A DNA stretch of 31,228 nt from Candidatus Endonucleibacter bathymodioli (GTDB taxonomy: Bacteria > Pseudomonadota > Gammaproteobacteria > Pseudomonadales > Endozoicomonadaceae): NCBI GenBank assembly GCA_030674915.1, contig JASXSV010000029.1, positions 1 to 31,228 on the forward strand, in the 5' to 3' direction. The first letter of the stretch is position 1; every line of letters begins with the position of its first letter. Shown here piece by piece: positions 17,070 through 25,293 of the stretch. The notes beneath the pieces were generated by a model. It was given only the letters and a program-made list of their open reading frames with translations. It was not told where the DNA came from and made no database searches. Both the position numbers and the translations under genes were made by a program.

Positions 17070-17087
17070 GGCATATGCCCTCTTTTT
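17068..17087 (+). terminator. possible intrinsic terminator after rhlB
   Basis: GAGGC and GCCCTC flank a small loop immediately after the stop codon and are followed by TTTTT at 17083-17087. The stem is short with one unpaired base, so the call is weak. Confidence 0.3.
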
Positions 17088-18039
17088 CTGGCACCCCCAT
17101 GCCATCGCTCTCCAGTTAAACTGCATCTGTTGCGTAATGCCTTTTTGCTCGTTTCTTTCACCAGCCAATAACAAACCCATCACACAGTGCAATATAGACG
17201 ATTATTATTCAGCTCGTGGAGTCTGCGTGACTAACACTCCGTGCTTAGGGCAAACATACGAGAAAATCTGGCTGCAATAATAATTCTAATGCTGGTAGGG
17301 ATACCTATGTTCGATGTAGTCATAACCATACTTTGCAGCTCAGAAGTAATTTCGACGCAGATAAATAATTACCTCGACAAACTTTACCATAAATTTACAC
17401 TTCGCTGCTCAGCATAATTAATGCCACTTATAGATATTGTAACCTGCACTTTAATTTCCGTGAGCCTATGACACCAATTTCCCTTGAAACAAGTGGGTTG
17501 TTGATTGCTATAATTTACCCGCCAGCATACGACCATTCACCCCAGTCTCACGCTATTAGCTACTATAAGCGCATGATAGTAAGCGCATATAGACTTTATC
17601 GGTTGCCACCATAATCAACCACCACTGGAAAATGGTATGGTATTATTTGTAATTTATAATATAACTTTGTATACTGCCATGGCTTTAGTTCAGTGAGTCT
17701 CTTTCCTCTTGCGTGCAGGAATAGTGGAAGGCTCATGCATTTTTTTATATTTAGGTCGGAGTTAACTAAATTTAACAATGACCAACTAACTAAAAAATGT
17801 CTGTGACTGAGGTTTATATTGTTCTATGTGCTGGGCGGCATATACCCCACATAACTCTAGGTGTAAATGTGGACTACAAAGAGCACGCATCGCATAGTGC
17901 AGATTTATATGCGAGTACAGATGTGCGTTAGATAATGACGATCTATACTAGTTACCGTTGACGGTGTCGGTGCTTGACTGTTCTCACACCCCCCCTCAAT
18001 GACCAGCTGTTTATAGCCTAATTATTCTAGCTTATTTGT
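17088..18039. other. long non-coding spacer between rhlB and the paralog array
   Basis: No convincing ORF, RNA gene or IS end was seen in about 950 bases. A copy of the dispersed repeat lies at 17946-17982 (CTAGTTACCGTTGACGGTG, followed by TGCTTGACTG as in the copy at 29505). The rest could be fully decayed sequence. Confidence 0.4.
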
Positions 18040-18117
18040 CTTTTACTCACACCGCTGATGGAAGCTGGTGGGTGTTATATTCGTTCATTTTTTCCATGTA
18101 AATTTCAAGGTATTATA
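18040..18117 (+). promoter_or_regulatory. conserved leader of array gene 1
   Basis: The 70-80 bases before array gene 1 resemble those before genes 2, 3 and 4: CTGATGGAAGCTGGTGGG, then TTCGTTCATTTTTTCCATGT, then AAGGTATTATA directly before the ATG. AAGGT is the likely ribosome-binding site. Conservation of this non-coding block argues for shared control or recent duplication. Confidence 0.5.
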
Positions 18118-19434
18118 ATGTTTTTAAGTAATATTAGTTGTCGTTTAAAAACAAACATTGCTGCTTTATCATTATTGTCAGCAAGTGTCTTTGTGCAGGC
18201 CAGTCATGATCATGAGTTTGTTGATGCATTTGAGGAGCATAAAAAGGTTAATGACATCCAGTGTCAGACAGTGTTACAAGTGCCAGAAGATGAGGTGTAT
18301 AAGTTTTTTAACAATTTAGATGAAAACTCGAGTCTGATCCAGTCTTTATTTAATGAGGTGCGGCATGCATCAGATCTAGCGACCGCCTTGTGTGTCACCC
18401 TTATTCGTATAGGTTTAACGGGTAGTGAGCCAGCCAAAAGGTACTTTGATCCTATCGCAGCGGATGGAAATAATGCAAATTATGATAAATATTACGCTGT
18501 AGGTATGAAGTATAGACAAAATTTCCTAACGTTTGACGCGGTCCAACTTATTGCTAGGATATTAGATCAACCAGTGAAGGCGACGTTATCACACCTTAGT
18601 GATCAAGACTCCGTTAGCGTGGAAGGATACCAGTTTAGTGAGGTGGTAACATCTGTAAATGGATATGGCAGCTTATGGGCGCAGAAGCTAACAGCTCCAC
18701 CAGAATATTCCTCATTAGTAGAGGTAAAATCTTCAATCAAAATGTTAAATCCTGATGAGATGTCGGCAATTATCTTCAATGATGTGTTTGTAGACGCATT
18801 AGTAGATCTCATGTTTTCTTACATAAAGGGTGACTCAGCTATTTTTTCACGCATTACTGACACTGAAGTGACGCCTGAAGAAAAGGCTCTAGCAATTGAT
18901 TCTAGCGGTAAGTTTTCTAAACCAGTACTAGTAGAACGACTAAATGAATATTTGCGAACCTTAGGTGATATGCATATGTTTGAGAGGGAAAAAGACAAAG
19001 CTGAAGCTTCTAAGAAGTTTGTAGTTAAGCCTGGTGATACTAGACCACCTGCTCTGACTCCTGTAGTTCTTGCAGCTATTGCTCATATTTTCCCTAATGT
19101 AGCGGATAAAGGTCGCCTCTCTGAAACTGCCAAGAACCTTAAGGGCATGATAAGACTCGCCATGCAAACTTTGGTAGCCGCCTGTTTTTCTAAAGATCAG
19201 AAAGATTTTAATAGCAACTTCTATGGCTACAATCAATGCTTGACAGAAATGACAGGAGCTAGATATTTTAGTCCGGTCAAAGATTGCAGCAGTCGAGCCT
19301 TATTTACGATAAAGCAGCATGATGCAGAGGAACAGATCAGGGCTGTCATCAACCAGGCTATTCAGAACTTGATGAACTTCAAAGATACTTACGGTATCAT
19401 AAGGCCAATGATGAGTTTCGGGCTAAGAAAGTAG
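18118..19434 (+). CDS. array gene 1: exported protein of an unrecognised paralogous family, 438 aa
   Basis: The family is not recognised. ATG 18118 was chosen over the ORF opening at 18058 because all four paralogs begin MFLSN or MFLSH or similar at this point, after the same AAGGTATTATA. Residues 1-24 form a signal peptide (RLKTNIAALSLLSASVFVQA with an AxA-like site at VQA). The mature part is predicted largely helical, without membrane helices. Blocks shared with genes 2 to 4 include ATALCVTLIRIGLTG, YFDPIAAD, VGMKYRQNFLT, LTAPPEY, MSAIIFNDVF, LAAIAHIFPNV, NFYGYNQCLTEMTG and AVINQAIQNL. Few cysteines are conserved, including the one in YNQC. It is the most diverged of the intact three. Export plus tandem multiplication suggests a host-facing role, which is inference. 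Confidence 0.85.
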   Translation: MFLSNISCRLKTNIAALSLLSASVFVQASHDHEFVDAFEEHKKVNDIQCQTVLQVPEDEVYKFFNNLDENSSLIQSLFNEVRHASDLATALCVTLIRIGLTGSEPAKRYFDPIAADGNNANYDKYYAVGMKYRQNFLTFDAVQLIARILDQPVKATLSHLSDQDSVSVEGYQFSEVVTSVNGYGSLWAQKLTAPPEYSSLVEVKSSIKMLNPDEMSAIIFNDVFVDALVDLMFSYIKGDSAIFSRITDTEVTPEEKALAIDSSGKFSKPVLVERLNEYLRTLGDMHMFEREKDKAEASKKFVVKPGDTRPPALTPVVLAAIAHIFPNVADKGRLSETAKNLKGMIRLAMQTLVAACFSKDQKDFNSNFYGYNQCLTEMTGARYFSPVKDCSSRALFTIKQHDAEEQIRAVINQAIQNLMNFKDTYGIIRPMMSFGLRK

Positions 19435-19440
19435 ACGCAA

Positions 19441-19465
19441 GAAACAGGATAAATACTCCTGTTTC
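19441..19465 (+). terminator. stem-loop directly after array gene 1
   Basis: GAAACAGGA at 19441-19449 pairs perfectly with TCCTGTTTC at 19457-19465 around a 7-base loop, six bases past the stop codon. It is followed by GCTTACT rather than a long T-run. A 9-bp perfect stem at this position is a reasonable terminator or 3'-end stabiliser. Confidence 0.5.
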
Positions 19466-19572
19466 GCTTACTATACTCGGCACCATTGAAAATGAGTATA
19501 GCTGCTGACAGGATAGCACTTATCCATCACTACTCGTAGGCTCAATGGAGATTAGCTCGCTTGTCTCCTACG

Positions 19573-19610
19573 CACGCCTTGAAGGGAACCACATTCCCAT
19601 TGAAGGCGTG
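19573..19610 (+). repeat. spacer stem-loop 1 of the paralog array
   Basis: CACGCCTT (19573-19580) pairs with AAGGCGTG (19603-19610), and an inner GGGAA/TTCCC pair continues the stem. Related stem-loops lie at 21157-21190 and 22773-22811 in the next two spacers, with bases that differ but keep pairing. It lies about 130 bases before gene 2. Confidence 0.6.
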
Positions 19611-19664
19611 CTCCCACTCAATCATATAATCCCTTAGAGTAATAAAAGTTGCTCATATACTTTC

Positions 19665-19738
19665 TACTAACACCTCTGATGGAGGTTGGTGGGATGCCAT
19701 AGCCATTCATTTTTTAATGTGAACTTTAAGGTATTATA
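19665..19738 (+). promoter_or_regulatory. conserved leader of array gene 2
   Basis: It matches the leaders of genes 1, 3 and 4: CCTCTGATGGAGGTTGGTGG, CCATTCATTTTTTAATGTGA, then CTTTAAGGTATTATA before the ATG. ACCTC and GAGGT around TGATG could form a short hairpin in this copy. Confidence 0.5.
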
Positions 19739-21130
19739 ATGTTTTTAAGTCATATTAGTTATCGATTAAAAACAAACATTGCTGCTTTATCATTATTGTT
19801 AGTAAGTGCCTTTGTGCAGGCCGGTAATGAGTTTGTTGCTGCATTTGAGGTATATAAGGATGGTTGCATGGCGGCCGCATTGATACATATACCGCCCGCG
19901 GAGATGTGTAAGTTTTTTAGAAATTTAGATGCAAACCTGAGTCAGGTCGAGACTCTGTTTTATGACCAGCGTGAAAACAATCTCGCGACAGCCTTGTGTA
20001 TAGCTCTTTTTAGTATTGGATTAAAAGGCAGCGAGACAGACGAAAGATACTTCGATACTGTTGCAGCGGATGATACGAATAAAGATTATGATCAATATCA
20101 AGCTATAGGCATGAAGTATAGACAAGATTTTCTAACTCATGACATGGTCCTATTTATCACTGGTATATTAAATCAACCGGTGAAGGATATGTTACCACAC
20201 CTTAGCACTACAGGCTTAATTACCACGGAAGAATGCGAGATTAATAAGATAATAACATATGTAAATGGACGCAATAGTTTATTGGCGCAGAAAATAACTG
20301 CTCCACCAGAATTTGCTAATTTAAAAAAGATAAAATCCACCATCCAAATGTTAAATCCTAATGAGATGTCGGCAATTATCTTCAATGATGCGTTTAAAAA
20401 CATATTAGTAAATATCATGCTTTCTTACATAATGAATAACGAAGCTATTTTTTTGCGCACTCCTGGCACTAAAATGCCGGAAGGAGAAATATCGCTAGCA
20501 CTTGATTCTAGTGGTAAATATTCTCATCAAGCACTAAGAGAAAGATTAGATGAATATTGGTTTTGCGCCGGTGAGATAGATTTATTGGAGCTTGACGAAG
20601 ACACAGTCAAAACCACCGCTTCGAGTGGAATTAATGAGGCGTCTATAAAGTGCGATGAGACAGCGTCGTGCACTGGACCCAAGTTGAGACCTGCAGCTCT
20701 TGCGGCCATTTCTCATACTTTCTCTAATTTAACGAATAAATGTATCCTTGCTGTACGCATCAAACACCTTGAAAAGCCTTTAAGAATCTCTATGCAAACC
20801 TTGATAGCCACCTGTTATTCTAGCAATCAGACAGAATTTAATAGCAATTTCTATGGCTATAATCAGTGCTTGATAGCAATGACAGGCGAAAGATTCAAGC
20901 AGTCAGTCTTCGGCTCCACCAGCAGGTACTTGTTTACAATTTTGGAAAATACACCAGATATGCAGGTCCGAGCAGTCATAAACCAGGCTCTTATAAACTT
21001 GCAAAACTTCATAAAAGACGATCCTCATAGTATTATAAATCCGGTGATGGGATTCGGCTTCTACTCTAGTATCCTCGATACAAATAAAAAGAATAAGGTT
21101 GTTAACAGGATAGCACTCACCTACCCCTAG
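19739..21130 (+). CDS. array gene 2: exported paralog, 463 aa, with readthrough tail
   Basis: Closest to array gene 3. It has a signal peptide (RLKTNIAALSLLLVSAFVQA, cleavage near VQAG). The shared blocks are LATALCIALFSIGLKGSETD, ERYFDTVAAD, AIGMKYRQDFLTHDMV, ITAPPEF, MLNPNEMSAIIFNDAFKNIL, LDSSGKYSHQAL, LAAISHTFSNL, NFYGYNQCLIAMTGERF and AVINQALINLQNF. The family core ends near NPVMGFG. The last 22 or so residues (YSSILDTNKKNKV and on) align with DNA that lies after the stop codon in gene 3, so this copy has probably lost its original stop and reads into the old spacer. Function unknown; no enzyme motif was seen. Confidence 0.85.
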   Translation: MFLSHISYRLKTNIAALSLLLVSAFVQAGNEFVAAFEVYKDGCMAAALIHIPPAEMCKFFRNLDANLSQVETLFYDQRENNLATALCIALFSIGLKGSETDERYFDTVAADDTNKDYDQYQAIGMKYRQDFLTHDMVLFITGILNQPVKDMLPHLSTTGLITTEECEINKIITYVNGRNSLLAQKITAPPEFANLKKIKSTIQMLNPNEMSAIIFNDAFKNILVNIMLSYIMNNEAIFLRTPGTKMPEGEISLALDSSGKYSHQALRERLDEYWFCAGEIDLLELDEDTVKTTASSGINEASIKCDETASCTGPKLRPAALAAISHTFSNLTNKCILAVRIKHLEKPLRISMQTLIATCYSSNQTEFNSNFYGYNQCLIAMTGERFKQSVFGSTSRYLFTILENTPDMQVRAVINQALINLQNFIKDDPHSIINPVMGFGFYSSILDTNKKNKVVNRIALTYP

Positions 21131-21156
21131 TAGCAGGCTTATGAAGTTTATTACGC

Positions 21157-21190
21157 GCGCCTTTAATGGACACATTCCCATTGAAGGCGC
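21157..21190 (+). repeat. spacer stem-loop 2 of the paralog array
   Basis: GCGCCTTTAATGG (21157-21169) pairs with CCATTGAAGGCGC (21178-21190), with one T-G wobble and an 8-base loop, giving a 13-bp stem 26 bases after gene 2. It may act as terminator; no T-run follows. It is homologous to the stem-loops at 19573 and 22773. Confidence 0.6.
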
Positions 21191-21236
21191 ATTAACTTCA
21201 ATTACATGGCCCCTAGAATAATGAAAGTTTCTCAGA

Positions 21237-21315
21237 TACCTCCTACTCACGCCCTGAGGAAGTTGGTGTGGTGTTATATCCGTTCATTTTTTAATGTAAA
21301 CTTTAAGGTATTATA
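21237..21315 (+). promoter_or_regulatory. conserved leader of array gene 3
   Basis: GAGGAAGTTGGTGTGGTGTT, CGTTCATTTTTTAATGTAAA, then CTTTAAGGTATTATA before ATG 21316. It is nearly the same as the gene 2 leader, with the CTGATGG part altered. Confidence 0.5.
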
Positions 21316-22689
21316 ATGATTTTAAATAATATTAACTGTCGATTAAAAGCAAGCATTGCTGCTTTATCTTTATTGTTAGCCAGTACCTTTGTGCAGGCCG
21401 GTGATGAGTTTATTGCTGCATATGATGCGTATCAATCGGATGGCCCTCTGTCAGTGGTAAACATACCAAAAGTGGAGGTGCGTAAGTTTTTAAAAAATTT
21501 AGATGCAAACCTTAGTCAGGTCCAGCCTTTATTGAATGAGATGCTGGATGAATCCAATCAAGCGACAGGCTTGTGTGTCGCTATTTTTCGTATAGGCTTA
21601 AAAGGCCGCGAGACAGACGAAAGATACTTTGATACTCACTTAGCTAAAGCTGATAGCAATAAAGATTATGACCAATATCGCGCTGTAGGTATTGACTACA
21701 GACAAGACTTCCTAACTTATGACATGGTTGAGTTTATCACTGATATAATAGAGAAACCAGTGAAGGATGTGTTATCACACCTTAGTACTAAAGCCACAGG
21801 TCCTATTACTGTGAAAGGATACGAGTTTGGTAAGCTGAAAATATATGTAAATGGACACGATAGCTTATGGGAGCAGAAGCTAACAGCTCCACCAGAATTC
21901 GCCAAATTAGAAAGGATAAAATCCACCATCCAAATGTCAAATCCTAATGAGATGTCGGCAATTATCTTCAATGATACGTTTAAAAACATATTAGTAGATA
22001 TCATATTGTCTTACTTAAAGGATGACTCAGTTGTTTTTTCGCGCACTCCTGGCACTAAAGTGCCGAGTGAAGAAATATCGCTAGCATTTGATTCTAGTGG
22101 TGCATATTCGCGTCAAGCACTAAAAGAAAGACTAGATGAATTTTGGCGCTGCACCGGTGAGTTAGAATTGCTGGAGCTAGACTCAGACTCAATCAAAAAC
22201 ACTGTTTCTAGTGGAGATAATGAGGTGGCTATAGAATGCAATGAAGCAGCTACGCGCACTGGACCCGCGTTGGTACCTGTAGCTCTTGCAGCCATTTCTC
22301 ATATTTTCCCTAATATGACGAATAAAAGTAATATTGCTGTGCCTATCGAACACCTTAAAACCCCTCTAAGAATCGCTATGCAAACCTTAGTATCCACCTG
22401 TTATTCTAGCAATCAGACAGAATTTAATAGAAATTTCTATGCCTACAATCAGTGTTTGATAGAAATGACAGGAGAAAGATATCAGCAGTCAGTTGACGAC
22501 TCCACCAGTAGGTCCTTGTTTCTGATAACCAGTAGGTCCTTGTTTCTGATAAAGGAAAAGACACCATTGTTACAGGTCGTCACCGTCATAAGCCAAGCTC
22601 TTACAAACTTGCAAAACTTCCTAAGCAACGATCCTCATTATACTATAAGTCCAGTGATGGGATTGGGCATCAGAATCCCGCATCACTGA
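21316..22689 (+). CDS. array gene 3: exported paralog, 457 aa
   Basis: Signal peptide RLKASIAALSLLLASTFVQA, then the family blocks QATGLCVAIFRIGLKGRETD, ERYFDTHLA, VGIDYRQDFLTYDMVEFI, LTAPPEFAKLERIKSTIQM, MSAIIFNDTFKNILVDIIL, RTPGTKVP, LAAISHIFPNM, NFYAYNQCLIEMTGERY and VISQALTNLQNF. It ends at GLGIRIPHH, the probable ancestral length. Inside the C-terminal part a perfect 24-base tandem duplication (22504-22551) repeats TSRSLFLI. It lies 185 bases after gene 2 with a leader of its own, so separate or read-through transcription are both possible. No catalytic motif was recognised. Confidence 0.85.
   Translation: MILNNINCRLKASIAALSLLLASTFVQAGDEFIAAYDAYQSDGPLSVVNIPKVEVRKFLKNLDANLSQVQPLLNEMLDESNQATGLCVAIFRIGLKGRETDERYFDTHLAKADSNKDYDQYRAVGIDYRQDFLTYDMVEFITDIIEKPVKDVLSHLSTKATGPITVKGYEFGKLKIYVNGHDSLWEQKLTAPPEFAKLERIKSTIQMSNPNEMSAIIFNDTFKNILVDIILSYLKDDSVVFSRTPGTKVPSEEISLAFDSSGAYSRQALKERLDEFWRCTGELELLELDSDSIKNTVSSGDNEVAIECNEAATRTGPALVPVALAAISHIFPNMTNKSNIAVPIEHLKTPLRIAMQTLVSTCYSSNQTEFNRNFYAYNQCLIEMTGERYQQSVDDSTSRSLFLITSRSLFLIKEKTPLLQVVTVISQALTNLQNFLSNDPHYTISPVMGLGIRIPHH
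22504..22551 (+). repeat. perfect 24-bp tandem duplication inside array gene 3
   Basis: The unit beginning ACCAGTAGGTCC and ending TTTCTGATA occurs twice with no mismatch (22504-22527 and 22528-22551). It keeps the frame and adds eight residues. Genes 1, 2 and 4 have a single unit here, so it is a recent event in gene 3. Confidence 0.9.
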
Positions 22690-22772
22690 GCATCCTGATA
22701 CAAATAAAATGGGTATGACTGCTGGATAGGGTAACTCTACCACTACTAGCAGGCTCATAGAGATTACTACGC

Positions 22773-22811
22773 ACGCCTTTAATGGAGGCTCACAACTCCC
22801 ATTAATGGCGT
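22773..22811 (+). repeat. spacer stem-loop 3 of the paralog array
   Basis: ACGCC and TTAATGG pair with CCATTAA and GGCGT, with one mismatch and one bulge. It corresponds to the stem-loops after genes 1 and 2, and sits 84 bases after gene 3. Confidence 0.55.
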
Positions 22812-22869
22812 ATTCACCTCAATCACATAGCCCATTAGAATAATCAAAGCTGCTAATACACCTCCTACT

Positions 22870-22945
22870 CACACTCACACCTCTGATGGAAGTATATTTA
22901 GTGTCATAGTCGTTAATTTTTCCATGTAAACTTTAAGGTGCTGTA
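22870..22945 (+). promoter_or_regulatory. conserved leader of array gene 4
   Basis: CCTCTGATGGAAGTATATTT, CGTTAATTTTTCCATGTAAA, then CTTTAAGGTGCTGTA before ATG 22946. It is the most changed of the four leaders, matching the decayed state of the gene it serves. Confidence 0.45.
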
Positions 22946-24300
22946 ATGTTTTTAAGTAATCTGAATTATCTATTAAAGACAGGCATTGTTACTTTCTCCT
23001 TGCTTTCCGCAAGCGCATTTGTGCAGGCCGGCAATGAGTTTCTTGCTTCATTTGAGCGTCTAAAGCCGAGCCTTGACATGAGAGCAGCGGTACCACACGA
23101 GGAATTTGCGTAAATTTTTTATAAATATAGACCGAAACCTAATCCGGCTTCAGTCTTTATATGATTAGGAGGTGTTCCCTGAAGACAATATACCACTTAC
23201 AGATGAAAGTCATGATAGTAATCAAGCAACATCCTTGTGTATCGCTCTTTTGCGTATAGGTTTACAAGGTAAGGAGACAGACGAAAGATACTTTGATACT
23301 GACGCAGCCAAGCCTGATAAAAATGAGTATTATAGTGATTATCACGCTATAGGTATAGAGTATAGGCAAACTTTCCTAAGGTATTCGATGGTCGAACTTA
23401 TCATTGATGTATTAGGTGAGCCAGCACGGGAGATATTACCACGATACGTTACAACTAAAAGAGCTATTACCGTGACAAATCCCAAGTATGACACGCTAAT
23501 AGCCTATGTAAATGGACGCCACAACTTATGGGCGCAGAAGCTAGCAGCTCCACCACAGTTGGCTGATTTTGCTAAGATAAAAGATAACATTATAATGTCG
23601 GAGTCTAAGGCAATTGTCTTTGATGATGCATGTAAAGACATATTAGTAGAAATCATGATTGCTTACATGAATACAGGACAAAAGGTTTTTGTGCGCACTG
23701 GTCCGCCACTGCAAGACGAAGTGCTGTTAGCAAGTGATCCTGATACCGGTTTTTCTTGTAAACGAACGAGAATAAATCTAGATAACTATTTGGAGTGCGC
23801 AGCAGACTTGATAGATGTGCTGTCGAATACTTATGGGGAAAAGCCTGAGAAGTATGTAGCCAAATTGTCTGATATGCCTAGAACAAAGTGTCATAAGTCT
23901 GAGGGTGAGAATGCTGTGAAGAGTACTCCACCTGTGTTGACCCCTGCAGCTCTTGCAGCTATTACTCATATTTTTCCTAATGAAGAGGATGATTCCATCA
24001 TTAGTAAACATAACAGACACCTTAAGACCATTATAAGAGTCGGCATGCACTACCTGTTATTCCGGTAGTCAGAAAGACTTTGTAAGCAATTTTTATGCCT
24101 ATAATCAGTGCCTGGCAGAGATGACAGGAGCTATATTTAGTACGCCGAACAAATACTCCACCAGTATGTCCTTATTTAATATCAAGATAGATAATGCAGC
24201 ACTGCAGGTTCAATCGGTAATAAGGCAGGCTCTTATAAACTTGGATAACTTCATAAATAATGATACTCATGCTATTATAAGGCCATTTATGCGTTTATAA
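22946..24300 (+). pseudogene. array gene 4: decayed paralog of the exported family
   Basis: It starts like its relatives (MFLSNLNYLLK, signal peptide ending AFVQAGNEF). A one-base shift near 23100 then gives a stop in EEFA. The next piece reads KFFINIDRNLIRLQSLYD in another frame and meets TAG at 23166-23168. The main body is open from 23172 to 24068 (QATSLCIALLRIGLQGKETD, ERYFDTD, YVNGRHNLWAQKLAAPPQ, LAAITHIFPN). A small deletion near 24050 shifts the frame again, and the C-terminus (TCYSGSQKDFVSNFYAYNQC to RPFMRL) ends at TAA 24298-24300. At least three lesions mean no full protein. A shortened secretion-less product from 23172 is possible but lacks a signal peptide. Confidence 0.88.
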
Positions 24301-24757
24301 GAGCGTATACTCACAACAAGTGTCACTCATATAAATTTACAAACATAATAAAGCCCTACCACTACTACCATGCTCACTACCATTGAAGGTGAGCATGGCT
24401 GCTAACAGGCTATCACTTACCCCAATTACCACTACTCTTAGGTGGTAGAATCATTGGGTCCCACTCGTTTGTAGCCTACGCACCAGCTTTAACGGCCTCT
24501 CTTGGTGAGTATATAAATTCACCTTAATCACGTATTACGACTAGACTTATCAAAGTTGCTCATATATCTCCTACTAGCACCTTGAATTTGTAGTAGGTAC
24601 TAAATTTTCACCATAACCGACACCCCTAGAATTAATTTGAGAGTTTAGCTTCTCATAGAACACAACGTACCAGGTTACCAGATCAGAAACTCTTACAAGC
24701 AACTGACTCTGGCTAAACGCATAATAAAATCCAACCCATCTATAAGCTCATAAAATA
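24301..24757. other. spacer after the paralog array
   Basis: It contains the hairpin at 24368-24398 and a block related to the 3' flank of gene 1 (GCTGCTAACAGG versus GCTGCTGACAGG), so it is the last array spacer. It has no ORF of note. The ends at about 24540-24590 resemble leader sequence (CTCATATATCTCCTACTAGC), but no fifth gene follows. Confidence 0.45.
24368..24398 (+). terminator. perfect 10-bp stem-loop after array gene 4
   Basis: CCATGCTCAC (24368-24377) pairs with GTGAGCATGG (24389-24398) around an 11-base loop, TACCATTGAAG. The loop carries the dispersed repeat motif. There is no T-run after it, so it could be a terminator-like structure or part of the repeat. Confidence 0.45.
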
Positions 24758-25042
24758 ATGTTTTCGGCGCGTAGGATTGGTGATCGCATACGTATCTCTA
24801 ATAAAATATCCTGTCTGGCGCTGAAACACTTCCATCTTGATACTTATGACGCTACGGCAGATCATCGCAACAACCTAACGCGGCGCAAGGCTGCAACCAA
24901 ATTTCACAAGAGAAACTGGTGCGGTCAACGAGCAGACGAAATATCTCAGCTAGATGTAGGCTTTACGCCGAAGTCAATTGCAGAGCACATTGAACTAGAG
25001 TCTTGTAAGTTCTCCGACCATGTACGCATATCTAGGCATTAG
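24758..25042 (+). CDS. hypothetical ORF, 94 aa, doubtful
   Basis: The ORF is open for 94 residues and more GC-rich than its surroundings. It is basic, with a helix-turn-helix-like run (RADEISQLDVGFTPKSIAEHI). I recognise no family, and the start has no clear ribosome-binding site. It could be the remains of a DNA-binding or mobile-element protein, or chance. Confidence 0.3.
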   Translation: MFSARRIGDRIRISNKISCLALKHFHLDTYDATADHRNNLTRRKAATKFHKRNWCGQRADEISQLDVGFTPKSIAEHIELESCKFSDHVRISRH

Positions 25043-25293
25043 GTGTAATATATATTTTGCTTTCCATTCCACGCATGGCAACATTGATGTAACGATAATA
25101 TTAATTAATGTTCTACTGCTGCGATATTTCTGAAAAACTTAAAATTAGCTGCATGTCGAAAAATAAATTAAATTAATCTCAATTTCCAATAAGCATACAG
25201 CCTCAAAAAGACTTAAGATACCTAAATACGATTGAGTTTTTATAGGGGGCAAGCGTGTGTCACTTATGCTAGCAATACAGGCTTCACCTTTTT

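Noticed and set aside
17596..17778. 60-aa minus-strand ORF in the spacer after rhlB
   Set aside because: There is no ribosome-binding site, homology or protein-like composition.
18058..18117. Longer start for array gene 1, adding 20 residues
   Set aside because: The added part is the conserved non-coding leader shared with genes 2 to 4, and the signal peptide starts at 18118.
19728..19741. TATTATAATG before the array genes as a -10 promoter box
   Set aside because: It abuts the start codon and the ribosome-binding AAGGT lies directly before it, leaving no room for a transcript with a leader; an A/T-rich start context explains it.
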